Origin: Verrucomicrobiota bacterium
GTDB taxonomy: Bacteria; Verrucomicrobiota; Verrucomicrobiia; Opitutales; Opitutaceae
Assembly: GCA_016721945.1 (NCBI GenBank)
Contig: JADKHC010000003.1
Location: 203,678 to 267,677, forward strand
Direction: 5' to 3'
Length of the DNA: 64,000 nt
In this document: in pieces, positions 52,929 through 60,803 of the stretch
Numbering within the stretch: position 1 is the first letter of the stretch
Layout of the letters: the number at the start of each line of letters is the position of its first letter
Made by a program: the position numbers and the translations under genes
Notes under the pieces: generated by a model
Told to the model about the DNA's origin: nothing
The model's database searches: none
The model's input: only the letters and a program-made list of their open reading frames with translations

Positions 52929-53596
52929 TTTGCCTTTAGGAAAGTGCCCGAATCAAAGGGGAGTTTGCTGAGCTGTGCGGTCAGTCTTCCTTCCCGTAGT
53001 AAGTCAATGATGCCTAGCCGCGCAGAAGCGGCAGATATTCTGCCTGAGATTTTTTCAAATAAGTGCTGAAATTTTGTCGGCCCAAACTGCTCGCAGTGAT
53101 TGATGGCCATTAGGCTGGCTGCTGCTACATCGGCCCTTCGACTTACGTACGTGCGCTCGTCATAAAAGCCTCTCAGGTATCTCGCATTGGCCAGAAATTG
53201 AAGATCCGCCCTGACCTCCTGTTGTTTAACGCAGGAGAATTGGTGGCCCTCGTCCGCACACCAACGACGGCATGCTTCATCCGCCCGAATTTCTTCCACG
53301 GTGCGTTCCGGTTTGTCGTAGGCCAATCGTTCGAAACGTTCCGCCCCATCCTTGGTTTGAACCCAGAAGTGTAACCTTGCCCGCACGTGAACGGAATCCA
53401 CCCAGCGCTCGATTTCTTTGGGATATTCGCAAAACGACTCAACGTTGGGAGACCAATCGAGCTGAATGCTTCGTTCAAAATGTAGTAAGTTAGCCAAGGC
53501 TGTATCGCGGCCCGCCTTAGGGCTAAAGCTAAACCATCGGTTGCCCGCATGTGTCAGCTTGTCTGGTAGCCAGATCGGGGTGTATTTTGTAGGCAT
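52925..53596 (-). CDS. TnsA-like transposon endonuclease (divergent)
   Basis: 223 residues. The arrangement directly upstream of, and overlapping by ATGA, a TnsB-type gene is that of Tn7-like elements. N-terminal part: 'ANLLHFERSIQLDWSPNVES' (a Glu in a TnsA-type helix), 'FCEYPKEIERWVDSVHVRAR', 'LHFWVQTKDGAERFERL'. The usual Asp of the H-x-P-D strand is not evident, so nuclease activity is uncertain. C-terminal part: 'ACRRWCADEGHQFSCVKQQE', 'VRADLQFLANARYLRG', which matches the helical domain that follows in TnsA. No tnsC or tniQ remains. Assignment by pattern and context. Confidence 0.55.
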   Translation of the reverse strand: MPTKYTPIWLPDKLTHAGNRWFSFSPKAGRDTALANLLHFERSIQLDWSPNVESFCEYPKEIERWVDSVHVRARLHFWVQTKDGAERFERLAYDKPERTVEEIRADEACRRWCADEGHQFSCVKQQEVRADLQFLANARYLRGFYDERTYVSRRADVAAASLMAINHCEQFGPTKFQHLFEKISGRISAASARLGIIDLLREGRLTAQLSKLPFDSGTFLKAK

Positions 53597-53858
53597 AGTT
53601 CCTCCAATGCCTGGCCCGCAGCTGGCTTGACACGTGCAGGGCGTCCCGCCAATAAGAATGGGTCAGACTAAGTGTTAATTAGATCGTTACTGATGCTTAA
53701 TTAATTGGGCTCGTAGCCGAAAAGCTGCGCTGCCGAGTTGATCAAGTTGTCGGAATGGTTATCGTTTAGTTTACGCTACTGACGTTGCCTCCAATCGAGT
53801 TGCTGCTCTTTTGGAGGTTTTTTGTAGAATCACCGTAGCGTTTGGCGATCCCTTGAAA
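53597..53858. other. Non-coding stretch upstream of the TnsA-like gene
   Basis: 262 bp, AT-rich, without a gene. Contains TTAATTA motifs (around 53673-53708) and two ACTGA(C) motifs that weakly recall the repeats at 55.5 kb. It presumably carries the tnsAB promoter. Confidence 0.35.
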
Positions 53859-54359
53859 TTATTTCTTCGTGTTTACTCTAAAGCGGGGCGGCCGTCGTCC
53901 TGCTCCTTTCGCAACGAGCGTGAGGAGCGCATCATCCTCAAAACCTGCAGCCTTATTGAGACGCTTCTTCACCTTCGTAAGCGTAAAGTCGCTGTCGTGC
54001 CCGGGATAATCCTCCAAGCATTTACTTCTGAATTCGTGCGAGGTGAACTCCGGGGCCAACGCCGTTGCGACTTCCAAGAGCACCTTCTTATAATCTATTT
54101 TTTGCGTACGCGAGGGCTTTGCTGCCCGCGGAGCCAGTTCGTCCTCTTTTTGTGCGGCGAGAGTTGACTGCGTCAAACCGCCTCCCCCTGACAGCGGCGG
54201 CTGAGAATATTCTTCCAAGCCAAATTCCTTTAGGAGATGAGCACGCGTCCCGCGTAATTCGACGATATGAGCTTCGCATTCTTCCACCTGACGATCAATC
54301 CGCGCCAATACGAGCTTGGCTGCATCACGCTCTTTGGGTGTCAGAGGGGACTGCTTCAC
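53859..54359 (-). CDS. Hypothetical protein with coiled coil and winged-helix-like C-terminus
   Basis: 166 residues. Residues 5-50 are an amphipathic coiled coil ('LARIDRQVEECEAHIVELRG'); a Gly/Pro-rich linker follows; residues 90-160 ('TSHEFRSKCLEDYPGHDSDF', 'TLTKVKKRLNKAAGFEDDAL') resemble a winged helix ending in 'RRPPRFRV'. No family recognised. It lies 84 bp from, and divergent to, the catalytically dead recombinase gene, so it may be its partner or regulator. Confidence 0.55.
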   Translation of the reverse strand: MKQSPLTPKERDAAKLVLARIDRQVEECEAHIVELRGTRAHLLKEFGLEEYSQPPLSGGGGLTQSTLAAQKEDELAPRAAKPSRTQKIDYKKVLLEVATALAPEFTSHEFRSKCLEDYPGHDSDFTLTKVKKRLNKAAGFEDDALLTLVAKGAGRRPPRFRVNTKK

Positions 54360-54443
54360 TGAAGTCCTTCTAATCCGAAACGAGCCCCAAAGACAAGAAA
54401 AAACTTTAAATAGGGCTCATTCTAGGTCTCAAATGGGATTCAA

Positions 54444-55445
54444 ATGGCGTCCGAACGGATCATAAAACCGTTAAACCTTGCGGCTCTAGCGCTGTGTCAT
54501 GAAGCCTATATCAGAGGAAAACGACCTCGCACGCGCTTCGCGTATCAAAGCTATTTTGAGTGGTATTGTAAGTGGGACAATGGCGCTTCATCAGCGCCTT
54601 CAGCGCTGCTAGCTCTACTTAGCGGTGGGAAGCTGTTAGCTGATAAAAAACTTTATGACTACCGCGAGCATTTGCTCAGGGAGCGGCACCCAGTATCCCA
54701 AGTTAGAAATGCTATCATCCCCCTTACGGGATTTTGCAAAACTGCCCGCCTCGATGGACTCATTGATTGGGATTTAAAATCTGTGATCCCTCCTTTACCA
54801 AGAAAACTTGGGGGCGAGCAGAAGGTGCCCGATCTGCAATCAGTCACGTACGAGCAGCTAGCCGCCTTACGCGCCCATATCGCAAAAGATCAATCCCCTA
54901 CCGGCCTGCGTGACCAAGCAATGCTCTCGGTCATTTCTGAAGCGCTTCTGAGCACAGTAGAAACTGTCTCGTTGAAGGTATGTGATGTCGATTTGGCTCA
55001 CTCGCGCCTGCGAATTTGGAACCGAGGCGCCCACCGGGATGATTACCTTCCCCTCAGTCGCTGCACACTGCGCGAAATAGAGTCATGGATCCGTTGCCGT
55101 CCCCGCTCCCAGTCCGACCGATTGTTTGTTTCAACTTCCCCCAACTACGATAGGCCCGGCGGGCAACGGGCGCTTACGGAGCGGATCCTTCTAAAGGTGG
55201 TGGCCCGAAGATGCCTCGATGCGAGAATACCTCATATCACGCCCAAGATGATTAAGTTGCTGGGTATAAATGAAGTTGCCCTGCTGTGCACACAGAAAGG
55301 TTATTCGGTACCAGCTGGCATGGCCATTACCCGGCAAACTTCAGATCGGTTATTTCGGCTTCATAGCCATGCAGCCAATGAGGCGGCCAAATCGGCGCTC
55401 TCTGATGCGTTGTCCAAGCGCTCACGCGGTGGAAATGCAAAGTGA
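54444..55445 (+). CDS. Tyrosine-recombinase homologue lacking catalytic residues
   Basis: 333 residues, the same length as the integrase at 87-1085 and alignable with it: 'DQSPTGLRDQAMLSVISEAL' against 'DTSPAGLRNYALLRLMHDLA', then 'VETVSLKVCDVDLAHSRLRI'. However, the position of catalytic Arg I is Ser-Thr (residues 170-171), the H-x-x-R box is replaced by 'ITPKMIKLLGINE', and no Tyr exists near the C-terminus where 'RQTSDRLFRLHSHA' stands. It cannot cut DNA by the usual chemistry but may still bind it, for example as an architectural or regulatory protein. The frame is intact, arguing for selection. Four ~20-bp repeats follow it. Confidence 0.75.
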   Translation: MASERIIKPLNLAALALCHEAYIRGKRPRTRFAYQSYFEWYCKWDNGASSAPSALLALLSGGKLLADKKLYDYREHLLRERHPVSQVRNAIIPLTGFCKTARLDGLIDWDLKSVIPPLPRKLGGEQKVPDLQSVTYEQLAALRAHIAKDQSPTGLRDQAMLSVISEALLSTVETVSLKVCDVDLAHSRLRIWNRGAHRDDYLPLSRCTLREIESWIRCRPRSQSDRLFVSTSPNYDRPGGQRALTERILLKVVARRCLDARIPHITPKMIKLLGINEVALLCTQKGYSVPAGMAITRQTSDRLFRLHSHAANEAAKSALSDALSKRSRGGNAK

Positions 55446-55491
55446 CGCCGATTTTTGATCTCAGATTTCGGTTTTTCCAGAGGGCACCTTC

Positions 55492-55653
55492 ATTTGTCAG
55501 TACATTTAGGCAACCTTGCATCAAATGTCATTAGAATCAGGGCGGAATTCTGACGGGCTGAAAGTACTGACATTTTCCAAATAGCGTAAAATAGGGTCCA
55601 TTACCAATGACTTACGCGCTTTTTTCGCTCAGAAATGTCGGTAAATTCAGGGC
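55492..55653. repeat. Four ~20-bp repeats, probable element end or recombinase binding sites
   Basis: Copies at 55492-55511, 55523-55543, 55555-55575 (inverted) and 55633-55653 share the consensus AATGTCAGTAAATTCAGGGC with a few changes each. They lie just after the dead recombinase and before the chromosomal polysaccharide genes, as multiple transposase-binding sites do at the ends of Tn7-like elements. The remaining 55446-55768 sequence holds no gene; at 55699-55733 is a CACAGAG/CACTGAG-type dispersed repeat. Confidence 0.6.
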
Positions 55654-55768
55654 ACTGTGCGCTTGTGTGATCGATTTACTATTCTGGGTTCCTGGATTTT
55701 TCACCACAGAGTGCACAGAGCGCACTGAGAGAAACCAACAATCCTGATCCCCTACGCCAGCATCAGCC

Positions 55769-57838
55769 TCAATCCAGTGAGGGCTGATACTCTGGAATCA
55801 GAACTTTAAGGTTACGCTTGAGATCGTTTGCCGACAGCTCGTCCACAAAAGGCTCTAATTCAGCCATGGCCTGCCGACTCGCTTTTTCCGCATCGTTGTT
55901 CGTCACAAACCGCATGATACGCGGATGTGTCGTCGGCGTGTGCCGTTCGTCGCAATGCTGCAGCTCCTCATACAGTTTCTCGCCGGGTTTTAGTCCTGTG
56001 AACTTGATCTCGATATCCTCGCCAACCACGTAGCCACTCAACTCGATCATTTGGCGGGCCAGATCGACGATCTTCACCGGCTTGCCCATATCTAGTACGA
56101 AAATCTCCCCGCCCTTGCCCAGCGCACTCGCCTGCATGACGAGACCAACCGCTTCCGGGATAGTCATAAAATAACGAATCACATCCGGATGCGTCACCGT
56201 CACCGGACCACCCGCTTCGATCTGTTTTTTGAAAATCGGTACCACGCTCCCGGACGAACCAAGCACGTTACCAAAGCGCACGGCCATGAGTTTCGTTTTC
56301 GATGAGCCAGCAACAGCCTCAAGACCTGACGATGTCGCCTTCGCTGCTTGCTGCGTTAGCCGTGCCGAACCATGAGCCATCGAGTATTCACTTCTCTCCG
56401 TTTCACCAACTGTCGTCGTTCCCACCTTTAGGCGAGAAGATAAGGTCGGCATTTTCGCTGCCTCATTGGCCACTTCTTGGAGACGTGTCTCAGCGGTGAA
56501 TCCGTTGCTCAAAGCCTGAAGATGCAGTTCCGCTAACCGCTTACTCGCCCCCATAACATTTGTGGGATTGATGGCTTTATCGGTCGAAATCATAACAAAT
56601 GCCTCGGCCCCAAAATCGACCGCCAGCTGAGCGAGTTTTCTCGTGCCCACCGAGTTGTTCTTAATGGCTTCGGAAGGCTGTCGTTCCATCAAATACACAT
56701 GCTTGTGTGCTGCGGCGTGAAAAACCACCTGCGGGTTATGCAGCTCAAAAATGGATTTCATCCGGGCTCGATCAAGGATGTCAGCCACCAAGGGTAAAAT
56801 CAATCCACCCACTCCCAGCCCATTCAACTCTTGCTCAATCACGAAAAGCGAGGGCTCCGACTGTTCTATCATCAAGACGCGGCGAGGATTCAGATGGGCA
56901 ATCTGGCGACACAACTCCGCACCGATACTGCCGCCCGCACCCGTCACCATCACCACCTTGTTTTCAACAAACTGGCGGATCGATTGCGCATCGAGTGCAA
57001 CGGGCTCACGACCGAGTAAATCCTGAATCTCAATCGGGCGGATCTTACTCACCCGCGCTTTGCCCGACGCCATATCTTCCAGCGAAGGCAACGTCTCCAC
57101 CTGCACACCCGCCTTGCCGAGAAAAAGCGCGATCTCACCAATGCGCTTCGCCGAAGCGGACGGCATCGCGATGATCGCACGTCGTACACCAACAAGAGAC
57201 TTCAGCTCAAAGAAATCCTCTGGCGCACCATCCACCATCACGCCGTGGATGAATTTGCCGTGTTTCTTTTGGTCGTCATCCAGAAAAGCCACTGGCTTGA
57301 AACCACGCCCGGGCATATTGAGCAAATCCGTAGCCAACGAAGCACCTGCATCGCCTGCGCCGATGATGGCAATCCGCTCTGCACGCCGGTCGCCAAAACG
57401 TTTTCCAATCATAATCCGCTCGCGGTACAACCGCAGCGACATACGAAATGCGCAGAAAACCGTGATCGACAGCAAGAGATCAACCAACAGCACACCACGC
57501 GGGGGCGTATAGAGAGGAAAACCAACCATCCGGGGCACAATCATTAACGCACTCGAAACCAACAGCGCAAAGCTCAGCCGGATGAAGTCAGGAATGCTAA
57601 AAAACGTCAGCATCGTCCCCGTTTGCCCAAAAACGATCAGCGCAGCCAGCTTGATGCCCAACAGCAACCCAAGCATCCGCAGACGGTCAGCCTGATACTC
57701 TGGCGCCAGTGTAAAATCAAAACGCACCTCATATGCCACGAAGAAGCACGCAATGATGATCGCCGAATAAAGGGCGATGGTAATAAAGAAGCGATAGCTC
57801 AGCAAACTCCGAGCCGCTTGGGTCAGTGTTCTTTTCAC
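55769..57838 (-). CDS. CapD/WbpM-type UDP-sugar 4,6-dehydratase (polysaccharide biosynthesis)
   Basis: 689 residues. Four N-terminal membrane helices (about 15-35, 50-72, 80-102, 108-128), then a CoA-binding-like Rossmann unit ('RIAIIGAGDAGASLATDLLN'), then the catalytic SDR domain: 'VVMVTGAGGSIGAELCRQIA', 'VVFHAAAHKHVYLMERQPSE', and the active site 'MISTDKAINPTNVMGASKR', where Met and Lys replace the Tyr-x-x-x-Lys of standard SDRs as in this family. A variable insertion of about 60 residues (480-545) precedes 'KLMAVRFGNVLGSSGSVVPI'. Makes a 4-keto-6-deoxy UDP-sugar for surface polysaccharide. Intact, unlike the genes at 59-64 kb. Confidence 0.92.
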   Translation of the reverse strand: MKRTLTQAARSLLSYRFFITIALYSAIIIACFFVAYEVRFDFTLAPEYQADRLRMLGLLLGIKLAALIVFGQTGTMLTFFSIPDFIRLSFALLVSSALMIVPRMVGFPLYTPPRGVLLVDLLLSITVFCAFRMSLRLYRERIMIGKRFGDRRAERIAIIGAGDAGASLATDLLNMPGRGFKPVAFLDDDQKKHGKFIHGVMVDGAPEDFFELKSLVGVRRAIIAMPSASAKRIGEIALFLGKAGVQVETLPSLEDMASGKARVSKIRPIEIQDLLGREPVALDAQSIRQFVENKVVMVTGAGGSIGAELCRQIAHLNPRRVLMIEQSEPSLFVIEQELNGLGVGGLILPLVADILDRARMKSIFELHNPQVVFHAAAHKHVYLMERQPSEAIKNNSVGTRKLAQLAVDFGAEAFVMISTDKAINPTNVMGASKRLAELHLQALSNGFTAETRLQEVANEAAKMPTLSSRLKVGTTTVGETERSEYSMAHGSARLTQQAAKATSSGLEAVAGSSKTKLMAVRFGNVLGSSGSVVPIFKKQIEAGGPVTVTHPDVIRYFMTIPEAVGLVMQASALGKGGEIFVLDMGKPVKIVDLARQMIELSGYVVGEDIEIKFTGLKPGEKLYEELQHCDERHTPTTHPRIMRFVTNNDAEKASRQAMAELEPFVDELSANDLKRNLKVLIPEYQPSLD

Positions 57839-58117
57839 GTAGTTAAGATGAACCTAACCCACTAGAGGACCTGACTTAAAACTTCACGCAAATTCTTTGG
57901 CAGCCCCAGACCTATTCTTCCCTATGAGCTTAAAGCACCGGCCCCACGCTACGTCCTAAACTCACGCTCTTTCTCCACCTTGAGCTCCGCTTGCCTCATA
58001 GCTGGTACAACAGCGTGTGTAAGCGATTAACCACGGTTCGATCCGGCTCAATCCCGTTTAACGCAAAAGCCGCAAATAAAACTTTGGACGAAAAGCACAA
58101 AGTTGCCCCTCTATACC

Positions 58118-58251
58118 GTAGGGCCGCAGCTTGCCTGCGCGCCGTCCGTGGAGATTGTGGCGAGCCACGCATACAACCGCGCGAGCCACCAACCGGTACG
58201 GACACAAGGTCCGACCCTACGCCGACCCGGTAGGGCCGTCGCTGGTCGACG
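58118..58251. repeat. Dispersed intergenic repeat cluster (GTAGGG/CCCTAC type)
   Basis: Three units: GTAGGGCCGCAGCTTGCCTG at 58118, a 27-bp unit ending AAGGTCCGACCCTAC at 58194-58220, and GGTAGGGCCGTCGCTGGTC at 58229. Opposed orientations could form hairpins. A related copy is at 59262-59288 (23 of 27 bases shared). The rest of the 57839-58423 gap holds no gene. Confidence 0.6.
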
Positions 58252-58423
58252 CGCCGCAAACCACGCCAAACCCAGCCCGCACCGAGCTGCGACCCTGCGC
58301 GATCATCAAACCTGCTCCGCGCGGGAGTGTTCACTGCCGTAGAATTCAATCGCGTTTTCTAGGCGTTACGCAAAACGGGGCGTGCACTTGACACAAATTG
58401 CAAGCGAGCATGAGTCTTAAAAC

Positions 58424-59020
58424 ATGACCTCCGAGATAGACGACTTCTCCAAACATCTCTGTATCGCTGGGCGAGTCACCCAAGCATTCCGGGAAAAAGG
58501 ATGGAATCTCATCGTCGTCGGGGGCTCTGCGCTCGAATTCTATACCGAAGGACAATATCTTTCCGGAGACATAGATGTTTGTAGGCGCCTTGGGCAACCA
58601 ACGATACCACCCGCTATTGAACGCGAGGTCATGGGCCGCCTCAATGCGAAATCGACTGGAACCCGGCGCCAATGGAAAATCGACGGAGTTTTTGTCGACA
58701 TTTTAGGGGAAGTCGAAACAGCCCAAGCTCCAAACTTCCGGTTCCTGCAAACGCCCGAAGGAGAAATTCAAATCATGCCAGCCGAAGAGATTCTCATCGA
58801 GCGGATCTTTGTTGCCTACAGCAACACCCCACCCCTGAAAGAGACTCTGTTTGCCGCAGAAAAAATGCTCAGGGCTGCCTTCGCCATGAAGGAGGACTTC
58901 GATTGGGCTTATGCGCGAAATCTCGCTAGAAGTACGACCTACGATGTAGGCGAAAAACTCGACGAGATGACGAATCGGCAGCTAAATCCACACAACCCAA
59001 AGCGGGACATAGAAAAATGA
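58424..59020 (+). CDS. Nucleotidyltransferase-fold protein
   Basis: 198 residues. The nucleotidyltransferase signature is 'NLIVVGGSALEFYTEGQYLS' followed by G-D-I-D-V (G-G-S ... D-x-D), with a third acidic residue in 'VFVDILGEV'. The C-terminal part is helical ('AEEILIERIFVAYSNTPPLK'). Size and layout are like the antitoxin-side or toxin-side NTases of AbiEii/MenT-type pairs or DUF6036-like proteins. It overlaps a 63-codon gene by ATGA, a pairing that would suit a toxin-antitoxin arrangement, though the partner is unlike known antitoxins. Confidence 0.65.
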   Translation: MTSEIDDFSKHLCIAGRVTQAFREKGWNLIVVGGSALEFYTEGQYLSGDIDVCRRLGQPTIPPAIEREVMGRLNAKSTGTRRQWKIDGVFVDILGEVETAQAPNFRFLQTPEGEIQIMPAEEILIERIFVAYSNTPPLKETLFAAEKMLRAAFAMKEDFDWAYARNLARSTTYDVGEKLDEMTNRQLNPHNPKRDIEK

Positions 59021-59208
59021 AGACTCATTGGACGTGGGACGAATGGCAGAACAGCAGGCCGAACCGCCGGGCCGCTTCGAATCAAATATCGGATGGCCCC
59101 TGTCGTCGTATAGAAAGCAGTTCGGATAAAAGATTAAAGGCCGCATTTAATGGAGCCAGAGGCCCAGCATTTCGCCCACTCAATCGAAGCAAATCGAAGG
59201 ATTCCTGA
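59017..59208 (+). CDS. Small basic protein coupled to the nucleotidyltransferase gene
   Basis: 63 residues, starting inside the stop of the NTase gene (ATGA). Begins 'KTHWTWDEWQNSRPNRRAAS' and ends in a Lys/Arg/Ser-rich tail; no known family. The overlap argues for real translation, but the latter half has little protein-like character and may be a truncated remnant. Confidence 0.4.
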   Translation: MKTHWTWDEWQNSRPNRRAASNQISDGPCRRIESSSDKRLKAAFNGARGPAFRPLNRSKSKDS

Positions 59209-59261
59209 ACAGATTCCGGGGAAGTGCCGCCCGTCGGCATGCTGCTTCGGATCTCGATCCA

Positions 59262-59288
59262 CGGTGCGCACGCAAGGTGCGACCCTAC
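59262..59288. repeat. Dispersed repeat copy
   Basis: CGGTGCGCACGCAAGGTGCG followed by ACCCTAC; 23 of 27 positions match the unit at 58194-58220. Between 59208 and 59334 there is no gene. Confidence 0.55.
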
Positions 59289-59333
59289 ACAATCAGCCTC
59301 AATTAGCGTGCATTAGCGGTTAAAATCATCTTC

Positions 59334-60737
59334 TTGGATTATTCCATCGAGACTAGCGTGAGCCCCCCCCAACCAGCTTATCAGCACCACATTCGCCGTT
59401 ATTTTTATAGCGGCTGGGCATTCCTGATGCCGTACCTCTTCGCGTATTTATTATACTACGTGATGAAGTGGCCGGTGAATCCCTCCGGGAAAACCCCAGA
59501 ACTCCAAATCTCAAATAGCTGGGTGCCATGCATGCTGCATGTTTATTGGGTATTGCACACGATCCATGTGATTCTCGCAGGCTACGCCCTGTGGCGTTGG
59601 TGGAAGCAGACCAGGATTTTACAGGAGGAAACGGAGCGAACGGAGACCGAGTATACGCGTACTTCGTTACCTCAGTTAACTCCTGTTCAAACAAACCACC
59701 AGTCGCCGATTTCTGACATCCGACCTCTGACCTCTGGCCTCTGGCCTCTGGCCATTCAGCTTGCCCCTTGGGCGCTCCTCGCCCTCCTCTTCTACATCCC
59801 CGGAGTCTACCTCGAATGGCCCTCCGATCCATGGGAACACCTGCGGCGCATCAATGAATGGCGCATCCTCGACACCGTCGGCGCGCATTCCTCGTGGATC
59901 AAATCCAGTTACTTCATACCCTACAGCCTGCTCAGCTGGTGCATCGGCCTGCGCCAACTCTTCTGGCTCGATTTTTACTATACCGGCATCTGCCTCTTAC
60001 TGTGCTGGCAATATTATAGATTCTCCCGCGCCTGCGGCCTCGGCGAACGCGCCTCGATGGTATTCGTGATTATACAAGCGCTGCTCTTCGGAAATAACAT
60101 ATTTTCGTTTTATCGATACTACGGAATATCGAGCAGTATCTACGCACAGTTAGGCGCCGTGGCGTTAACGAGGATCGTGTTACAATTCGCGGCCAGAGGC
60201 ACGATACTGGGAACTATATTACAGGAGGAAACAGAGCGAACAGAGACCGGTTCGAGCTCTACTCCGTTGCCTCAGTTATCTCCTGTTCAAACAAACGCCG
60301 AAAATACCGTTTTACAGAAGGCAACAAAGCTAACGAAGGACGAAGACATACCGTTGGCCCATGAATCAGGGAATGCCCGTCCATTGAACGTTCATCGTTC
60401 AGCGTTCAGCGTAGAGCGTTCGCCTATCGCCGACCTTCACCCCTCCACTATTCCGCCCCTTCCCCCTTATCCCTTATCCCTTAAACCTCAGATCATTCCC
60501 CTTATCACTGCCGTTACGTGCCTGCTGGCACTCACGGCACTCAACCACCCCCAAGGCCTCGGCATCGCCGGCCTCGGCATCGCAGCGGTAATCGTCTGGC
60601 GCCTTATCGAATGGAAACGCTCCGCCCTCTGGTGGCTCATCGGCGGAACGCTCGTCATCAACGCCCTCTTCCTCTGGCTCTACCCACGACCCGCCATCAT
60701 TGAAACCTACCGAGCCCAAGGCTGGCTCAACGCTTGA
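59334..60737 (+). CDS. Polytopic membrane protein with in-frame repeat insertions (5' part of a split gene)
   Basis: 467 residues with about eight membrane helices ('GWAFLMPYLFAYLLYYVM', 'WVLHTIHVILAGYALW', 'LAPWALLALLFYIPGVYL', and others), typical of polysaccharide-locus membrane proteins. Two loops carry near-identical insertions: ILQEETERTETEYTRTSLPQ at about residue 95 and ILQEETERTETGSSSTPLPQ at about 296, each encoded by a ~75-bp palindromic element. Three heptamer arrays also lie in the frame (59724-59751, 60390-60424, 60464-60484). The frame stops after 'IIETYRAQGWLNA'. The next frame resumes with further membrane helix and soluble domain, so the gene is split, perhaps by a small deletion. 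Confidence 0.6.
   Translation: MDYSIETSVSPPQPAYQHHIRRYFYSGWAFLMPYLFAYLLYYVMKWPVNPSGKTPELQISNSWVPCMLHVYWVLHTIHVILAGYALWRWWKQTRILQEETERTETEYTRTSLPQLTPVQTNHQSPISDIRPLTSGLWPLAIQLAPWALLALLFYIPGVYLEWPSDPWEHLRRINEWRILDTVGAHSSWIKSSYFIPYSLLSWCIGLRQLFWLDFYYTGICLLLCWQYYRFSRACGLGERASMVFVIIQALLFGNNIFSFYRYYGISSSIYAQLGAVALTRIVLQFAARGTILGTILQEETERTETGSSSTPLPQLSPVQTNAENTVLQKATKLTKDEDIPLAHESGNARPLNVHRSAFSVERSPIADLHPSTIPPLPPYPLSLKPQIIPLITAVTCLLALTALNHPQGLGIAGLGIAAVIVWRLIEWKRSALWWLIGGTLVINALFLWLYPRPAIIETYRAQGWLNA
59617..59696 (+). repeat. In-frame palindromic element, copy 1
   Basis: Left arm ACAGGAGGAAACGGAGCGAA and right arm, read inverted, ACAGGAGTTAACTGAGGTAA pair imperfectly around a ~25-bp loop, followed by TCAAACAAAC. 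It lies inside a coding frame without breaking it. Close copy at 60217-60296. Confidence 0.7.
59724..59751 (+). repeat. Heptamer tandem array (CCTCTGG x4)
   Basis: CCTCTGA then three CCTCTGG, in frame within the membrane-protein gene. As 7 is not divisible by 3, any change in copy number would shift the frame. Confidence 0.75.
60217..60296 (+). repeat. In-frame palindromic element, copy 2
   Basis: Left arm ACAGGAGGAAACAGAGCGAA, right arm inverted ACAGGAGATAACTGAGGCAA, followed by the same TCAAACAAAC. It encodes almost the same peptide as copy 1, in the same reading phase. A shorter degenerate relative (TTTTACAGAAGGCAACAAAG) is at 60311-60330. Confidence 0.7.
60390..60424 (+). repeat. Degenerate heptamer array (GTTCAGC-type x5)
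   Basis: GTTCATC, GTTCAGC, GTTCAGC, GTAGAGC, GTTCGCC in succession. A second array, CCCTTAT x2 plus CCCTTAA, is at 60464-60484. Both are inside the membrane-protein frame. Confidence 0.65.
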
Positions 60738-60803
60738 ATCTGGTCACATCTGTGTTCCCTATGCCTAAAGGGCTCGCCAGTCGGTTGGCTCAGCATCTCT
60801 CCG

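Noticed and set aside
55492..55653. CRISPR-like array
   Set aside because: Four repeats with uneven spacing, one inverted, with sequence variation and no cas genes: not CRISPR.
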